Below are positions 58,057-64,000 of a DNA stretch of 64,000 nucleotides, one piece after another. The stretch covers positions 46,797 through 110,796 of the forward strand of contig JBAMJV010004355.1 of the NCBI GenBank assembly GCA_037951105.1. Reading direction: 5' to 3'. The notes under the pieces were generated by a model. The model did no database searches. It had not been told where the DNA came from and saw only the letters and a list, made by a program, of their open reading frames with translations. A program made the translations under genes and the position numbers. The DNA is from Echinarachnius parma. Lineage: Eukaryota; Echinodermata; Echinoidea; Clypeasteroida; Echinarachniidae. Every line of letters starts with the position of its first letter. Positions within the stretch are counted from its first letter, which is position 1.

Positions 58057-58433
58057 AGGGACTTAGTAACATTGTCCAAATCCTCAAAATAAAATTTTAA
58101 TTCTAGCGGTTCCCTCATACCTTGTTGTATTCGTTTTAAAAATAAAATCATGGGACCGGTTTCGGTTTTTCAAATTTCCCTTTCGTTACAAAGATATGTA
58201 CGATTGAAGTATTCAGATAAGAAAAACTCAGGTGGAGTTTTGAAACCGTGTACAAAGTGAGTGCAGTGAGTTAGTGAATATCACTTTGCATTTTCGCTCA
58301 TACTTGGCCATGCAATGTCCATTTGACTTGAAATGTTCACACAATACCCTGTGGACATATGAGATAACAACAATATACATTGCATCAACCCTTCATCACT
58401 TTTTGCACATGTCAGCAAAGTTACTAGATCCCT
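58057..58433. mobile_element. TTAA MITE family B, full-length copy, 377 bp
   Basis: TTAA at 58053-58056 and 58434-58437. The ends AGGGACTTAGTAACATTGTC and the inverse of AGGGATCTAGTAACTTTGCT. It contains GTGAATATCACTTTGCATTT and ATGTTCACACAATACCCTGT. Confidence 0.85.
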
Positions 58434-58679
58434 TTAACACTAAGTTGGATTTAAGCATTATGGAAAGCCATCTGTAGCTTCGGAATTAAACATATTGAAG
58501 AGCCCAAATGCGAATATGTGAACTTTTCCCACATAATTTCACACATCAATAACTTGTCTCTTTGAAAAAAGAAAATTGTAATGACTTTTATCAAAATTCT
58601 ACGCCTGTTTAAAGAACTCGTTTAACCTTTTTACAAAGAAACTATTGGCTTTCCATAATTAGTAAGTCCCACTTAGTTA

Positions 58680-59248
58680 GGGGAAGTTTCTCCAAGTACT
58701 AATGTGGATTGAATGAAAGGAGAACAATTTTAGAAGCACAATAGTGAAAGTTTGATCAAATTTGGATTTTCAATTCAAAAGTTATGATTTTGGTAAGTTT
58801 TGTTTGCCGCCCACTCTAGATGGCAATTTGCCAAAATCTGTGATGCCATAGTAGAACAACCTTCCACTGACGTTGTACACATATTTTCATATTTTAAATT
58901 TTTTTGTGGATTTCACTGGACCAGTTGAGGAAGTTTTACCTTAAATGCACACACATTTACCTCTTTTCTAACATATCTGAGAATGAGAGTAGAGGGACGA
59001 TGCTTTTTCATGAAAAGTTACATTTTGTGAAGTTTTGTTGTACAGTTCCAATGGGAGTTGTTCATCTGTGACATCACAGATTTGGCAAAGAGCCGACTAA
59101 GAGGGCAGTAAACAAGATTTTGATCAAAACTTTGAAAAATAATATTTCTTGATTGGATTATCAAAAACTGCTCAAACTTTAGCTATTAGGTATATAAAAT
59201 TGTTCCCTTTTCACCCAACCTGCTTAAAAGCTTGTAGAAACTTCCCCT
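58680..59248. mobile_element. TIR element, 569 bp, GGGGAAGTTTCT ends
   Basis: GGGGAAGTTTCTCCAAG at the left pairs with CTTGTAGAAACTTCCCC at the right, flanked by TTAG/TTAA. The inner arms also pair (GGCAATTTGCCAAAATCTGT with ACAGATTTGGCAAAGAGCCG). No coding content. Confidence 0.75.
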
Positions 59249-59945
59249 TTAAGTTCGACATGGGAAACACTCCCCCTGCCTGGAAGTTAGTTGTACTTGC
59301 CAATAAGAAGAGATGAGATGATATCCGCCAGCAATTAAGGAGACCATGACCTCACAGTAATACACATTAAATTGTATGTTCAACATTATGTCACGATGCG
59401 CATGAATGGTCAGGTCCAAACCGTTCTCAATGACAGTGTCATAGCTGGGGGGGGGGGGGGAGGGGGGTGGGGGCTACACAGTATTTACGCATTTTCTTGC
59501 AAATCGTTTGGCAGATGTTATTTATAGATATGTTATTGTCAACATGTTGTACAAACTGTACGGGAATTAGAGAATAACATAAGTAAGCATGCGTGGTTAC
59601 CTTTAATTTTGCATCTATGACATTATTCTATTGTAATTGTCTTATTGCACTCCGCCCCCTACTCCACCTCCGCACCGCCCCTCTCAACCCCTTCCACCGC
59701 TTCTTCAAATCATCGTTGCAGGGGTCCCTTTTAATGCCTCTAAAAATAACCATATTGCCCAACGCCTGCACACTTCAAACGGTTGTATACAAACACACGT
59801 GAGATGATGAATAGATAATGTGAAAATATGAAGTTATTATTATAGTAATACGCTTGTTTATTGAATAGGACAGCGACAAAAGCGCACTATGCAGGACTGG
59901 CAAGAGAATGAAACAGAGAGGTGGAGAATTGTTTAAACATGTTAA

Positions 59946-60330
59946 AGGGATATGTTAACATTGCCCAAATCCTCAAAATCTGCTTAAAACTATAACGGTT
60001 CTCACATATACCTATAGTTGTATTCGTATTGCCCCAAAATACATGAATTGGGTGTCATTTTTCCGAATCTCTCTTTCGTTATGAAGATATTTATTATGGA
60101 ATTGATCGGATTTTAAAGTCTCCCTGGGAGATGTTTTAACTATGTGCAAAGTTGGTGAATGTGATTTAGCACATATCACTTTGCATTTTCGCTCATTACT
60201 CGGTCATTATGGCATTCATTATCCATGGAATGTTCACACATCACTCAGTGGACAAATCCGATCACAGAAATAAACACTTTATCAACCCTTCGTTAGTTTG
60301 TGCACATGTCAACCAATGTACTAGATCCCT
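59946..60330. mobile_element. TTAA MITE family B, full-length copy, 385 bp
   Basis: TTAA at 59942-59945 and 60331-60334. The ends are AGGGATATGTTAACATTGCC and the inverse of AGGGATCTAGTACATTGGTT. The body matches 58057-58433. Confidence 0.85.
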
Positions 60331-60374
60331 TTAAAATTATAGTTTACTTTATAAAGATACTCAAATGTATTCGA

Positions 60375-60436
60375 AAGACAGAGAGAGAAAGAGAGAGAAA
60401 GGGAAGAGGGGGGGGGGGGGGGGGGGGGGGGGAGAG
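60375..60436. repeat. GA-rich tract followed by a G run of about 24
   Basis: GAGAGAAAGAGAG then a near-pure G run; low complexity. Confidence 0.95.
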
Positions 60437-60954
60437 ATCGGAATCATTTCAACCAATCTTTTCTTTTATTCTTTAGAAACACTCTAATGCTCGCAACATC
60501 AGCATATTCTCGGTTAACGTAGTTCCTTCTGTTGTATTTGAACTTGTTGTAATGTTGATGTAAATGATTTACTTGCATTAATATGCCGCCATTTCAATGA
60601 TGTAGTATAGAGAGCGATTAAAGTATTGACCTTGAACACCGACACGCGCCCCAAAACCATTTATTTCAGAATGATCACCGATCGCGTATTCATGATCAAA
60701 TCGTAATGTGACCGGATGACTATAAGATTGCCGATGGGCTGGACTAAAATCACACATAAAAATCAGCATCATGCATTCACCAAGTTGCCGTCGCTTCATT
60801 TGTTCCCTTTTCATGTTTATGATGTTTATTCCAGGGACATGATGAGGCTCCATTGTTGTGCCCGATGTGCTGGGTACGAGGGACTATTTCTAGAGTAATT
60901 ATACTCCATATGGGAAAATATGATATTAATAACGAATAGCAGTACATACTGTCA

Positions 60955-61200
60955 TGTCAAGCCTGTCTTAGCGGCCACCTGTCTATAACAGCCAACCTGC
61001 CTAAAACGGCCACCAAAAGTGATCCCCCGGAGAGAGAAACAATGTTATTAAACCTATCTATAGCAACCAACCTGTTTATAGAGGCCACCAAAAGTGATCT
61101 CCTGCAGTTTAAATAAAGATATTATGGAACTTATTGACGGTATAGAGGCCACCTGTCTATAGTGGCCACTAAAAGTGATACCCTGTAGAGAAAACAATAT
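60955..61200. repeat. Diverged repeat with TCTATAG(T/A)GGCCACC units
   Basis: Five or six variants of CTGTCTATAGTGGCCACC and CCACCAAAAGTGATCCCC alternate about every 40-80 bp. It abuts the SINE tail. Confidence 0.6.
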
Positions 61201-61204
61201 TATT

Positions 61205-61563
61205 TATCCAGGTTAGCCTCTTCAGTGCTTTTTGCACTGTTCTCCCAGAGGGTCCTACACCTAATATTATTTTTAACTTGGCCATTGTGGATACACACCC
61301 CCAATTAATCAAGCACTAATTGTGCACTCTCTCCACTCCCTGGGGAGCATTCCAGCATGTGCTCCTTTACAGTGCACTCATGCTTTTACACACCCTTCAT
61401 TATTTATGGCAAGTACCCATATTACACATGGGTGGGGAGCAGCAATGTGGATTAAGTGCCTTCTGAAGGACACAAGTGATGTGTACTGGGTCATCGATAG
61501 GTTTCGAACTCGGCTCCCGTGCTTTGCAGTCAAGCGCCTATACGATCGTGCCACAATACCTCT
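61205..61563 (-). repeat. tRNA-headed SINE with a conserved core
   Basis: Read on the minus strand, the head has an A box (TGGCACGATCGTATAGGCG) and B box (GAGTTCGAAACC). It continues through CTTGTGTCCTTCAGAAGGCA and CTTAATCCACATTGCTGCTC into a TATGGGTACTTGCCAT core and a tail of about 150 bp. The core resembles those of the widespread metazoan core-SINE superfamilies; which one is uncertain. The 95- and 82-residue frames here are not genes. Confidence 0.75.
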
Positions 61564-61639
61564 ACATGTTGTCGGGTCTAATATGTCTTCACGCAATGTT
61601 GAGGAGTGATACAAAACAGTGAACATCGAAAAAAATAGT

Positions 61640-62014
61640 TGTAAAATTTGATTTCAAAATCTTTTATTTATATATCGTCTGGCTAGACGATATCTTGACT
61701 TTTCAACAAAAATACATAAAATGCTTATACACTTCTTTCAACAAATTTTAAAAGAGATTTTAAATAATTGTTGCTGATATCTCTATTTAATCATTATTTT
61801 AACAAACCATCACATGCACAATTTTGTATGATTTTTTAGAGAGCGCCCTCTTGACTTGTAGCGGATATTTTTGAATGATAACCGGGTTTTTACTCAGTCG
61901 TTTGTAATTTTATATCCCTTTCGAGCATGGTGGAGTTGTAACTATTCGTTTGTAAATGTAATGGTGCAGGTTTTGGTTAATAAAATTCAGTTTGACCAAA
62001 ACTCAACTATCCCT
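61640..62014. mobile_element. TTAA MITE family A, right-hand part only
   Basis: GATATCTCTATTTAATCATT through GAGAGCGCCCTCTTG to ACTCAACTATCCCT|TTAA (62015-62018) match the left end of the family in inverse. The other end is missing. A small hairpin (ATATCGTCTGGCTAGACGATAT) lies at 61671-61692. Confidence 0.65.
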
Positions 62015-62018
62015 TTAA

Positions 62019-64000
62019 AGGTTGTTATCATGCTATATACTTCAAGATACGTCAATTTACATAACGTGTTCATTTAAAAGGGTATTGCATTGAGACAATT
62101 ACCTAATCGAATAAAAAGGTTCGGGGTTCATTCCGTTTATTAAGAAAATACTATTACGAGGGTTAAACGACCTTTGATTTTGCGGAATTATAAGTGATCA
62201 AATAAAAAGGTTTTACATCAAGGAAATTAACTAATCAAGAACGATTCTCCCCAAGTATCTAACAATGCCATATGTAAAGTTTGTTATGTTTTCGATGACT
62301 TTCAATTTGTCTAATGAGTGTCGAAAGACTTTAATGATCATTTTAGAAGAAAAAAATAACATATATAGGGGACAGAATAATGAATTGCAGCACTTGGGCT
62401 TTTGATGCTCAATTACATGCATATTTCATTCGTTACAAAGTGCTTATACATCATCAAGAACATGAACTTATTACGTCAATCTCAACCTGCTTCGAAATTT
62501 CTAGAATAAAGGACCGAACAGGCCTTGTAAACACGCAGAGTGGATACTGGTATGTGCACTACCTTTCGATCAAAATGTCTAACTAATACCGGCGACAGAT
62601 TTCCCGCGTAACGACCAAAGATGAAAAGGCGGAGCGTTTAGCTCCTGCCCAGCCTTTTTCACCATTTGCGTGCTAGGTATGATGTAGCTCCGTTGAGTGT
62701 TTATATACGTATATGGAGCAAACTTGCGCAAGGGCATGTTATGGGTTAATAACTATTAACAAGTAGACGACATGCGCAGAGCAGATTGATAACAGGCAGC
62801 TAGGTATACTAGGCGATGTACACAGCCTACTAACAATTACGGGTAAGTGGGGGGAAATTGTCGCCCGACGAAAGAGCGATCCAATAGAAAATGAGTGATT
62901 ATTATCTGGTGATGGTCAGTTAACGCTTCGGATATGACCGTTATCTCGTCCAGATATCTTTCTGCCAAAAAGAAGAGAAAACAAGGGCTTTGGAAATAGA
63001 AAGACAATATAAGTGAATGACAAGGGAAACAAGAAAGAGAAGACATATTGAAGATAGAGACTGATACCATTATAATTCATCTTCTGATATATCACTACGG
63101 GCTACTTGTATGCCCTTGGCGAAATTTCCCGCCCCCAATTATTGAGAAAAACTATCACATGTATCGCTAAGATGATTTTCATTAGTTAGTAAGACAAGAC
63201 GGGCGTTGAAAAGCTTCGTTTAATGATACAAAAAGGGGGTAATATCGGACATAATAGTGGCGTGATGAGTGTTTGGTAAAGGGGCCCTCTCGCTGACAAT
63301 AGCCGCCCCGTCATTGGGCAATTGGGTAGCGATCACTCAAACCCGCCCTTATCGCAACAGCCGATCGAAACCTGTGTCTGTTACGCGATACACAACGTCA
63401 ACACAAATTCATTAGGGGTAGTAATATCAAAAGCGGGGGCACCGATTTCTTGCACATATGCCATGTATTCCACTCTTCATCTTATAATCCGAATATCGCT
63501 AAATAAATGGGAAGAAAAGATATAGGGTACATTGGGTAATGAGTGAATAAAATGGGAAAGTTATGAAGGGTTTCGTTCATTCAATAGATATGAAGACTTC
63601 GGTATAGATAGCGGAACGACGAAGTGACATAAGGGGCGGAGGAAATGATAAGACCTATCAAGAAATGACAGGAGATACGTTAAATTTGAGAACGGGCCAG
63701 ACAAATTAATAAACATTTATGGGTTACGATACCGAAAGTTCAACCCCAAGATGATAAGTCAGCGTGAAAAGGTTCCCCCCTCGAAAGTAATTGGTCTGAA
63801 ACCTTTTTAAGATTAACGCTCTTATCTGGCTGCTTGGTTGTCTGCGTTTTTGTTTAAATTATTTTGATGACCACTGTTTCTGAAAAAAAAAAAAACTGAC
63901 GTGATTGAAATCCAAATGCCTAATATCATTTATCGTGTTCGGGCCGTTATTCATAAAGTTTTTACTTCCCTCAAAATCTTGAAGTAAATATCTTTTCGCC
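62019..64000. other. Unique intergenic sequence to the window edge
   Basis: Complex, non-repetitive sequence. AAAAGGCGGAGCGTTTAGCT and CCTGCCCAGCCTTTTT at 62626-62660 form a weak hairpin. No frame with domain features. A regulatory or conserved block cannot be excluded. Confidence 0.45.

Overview
This is animal nuclear DNA: AT-rich, intron-bearing and densely packed with short transposons. The repeat styles (TTAA-flanked MITEs, tRNA-headed SINEs, elements with long G runs, and the GACCTTTGACC-type internal tandem repeat) suggest a marine invertebrate deuterostome, most likely an echinoderm. That assignment rests on repeat style only and is tentative. Genes are sparse. No rRNA gene, canonical intact tRNA gene or CRISPR array is visible.

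0-7.5 kb: the 5' part of one spliced host gene on the minus strand. Five exons with matching phases encode at least 161 residues and run off the left edge; I do not recognise the family. Its introns carry a dead mariner-type transposon (551-1608), an element with an internal tandem array (about 2505-3790), two fold-back MITEs, and a tandem duplicate of the start-codon exon whose splice-donor end holds a 691-bp hAT-like insertion.

7.5-20 kb: MITEs and tRNA-derived SINE pieces, then a patchwork locus (11.3-19.7 kb). It contains duplicated blocks, large nested inverted repeats and many GTGCCC/GGGCAC motifs, and is bounded by two identical 237-bp direct repeats. A small minus-strand reading frame (19634-19822) ends inside the right-hand repeat.

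20-25 kb: TTAA-targeting MITEs, one of piggyBac type with a second inverted copy at 36.6 kb. A TIR element and a long TAG microsatellite follow.

25-30 kb: the most distinctive object, a 2836-bp element (26210-29045). It has a perfect 6-bp target duplication (CAGACT), 5'-AG ends, and terminal inverted repeats of about 270 bp that are almost identical and carry four TGACGTCA motifs each. These are the hallmarks of the Polinton/Maverick class, but no polymerase, integrase, ATPase or capsid gene is visible. I read it as a non-autonomous mini-element.

30-39.4 kb: hAT-like elements with clear 8-bp target duplications, some filled with G-rich tandem repeats; a nested mariner-like MITE; short perfect palindromes; one possible secreted peptide gene (38628-38906); and a 137-bp fold-back element with a 9-bp duplication.

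39.4-64 kb: largely intergenic. It includes a diverged satellite with a period of about 215 bp (42.3-44.3 kb), GC-rich unique DNA (44.4-46.6 and about 50.2-50.65 kb), trinucleotide microsatellites (51 kb), several more TTAA MITEs, and a core-type tRNA-SINE (61.2-61.56 kb). No coding gene can be supported there.
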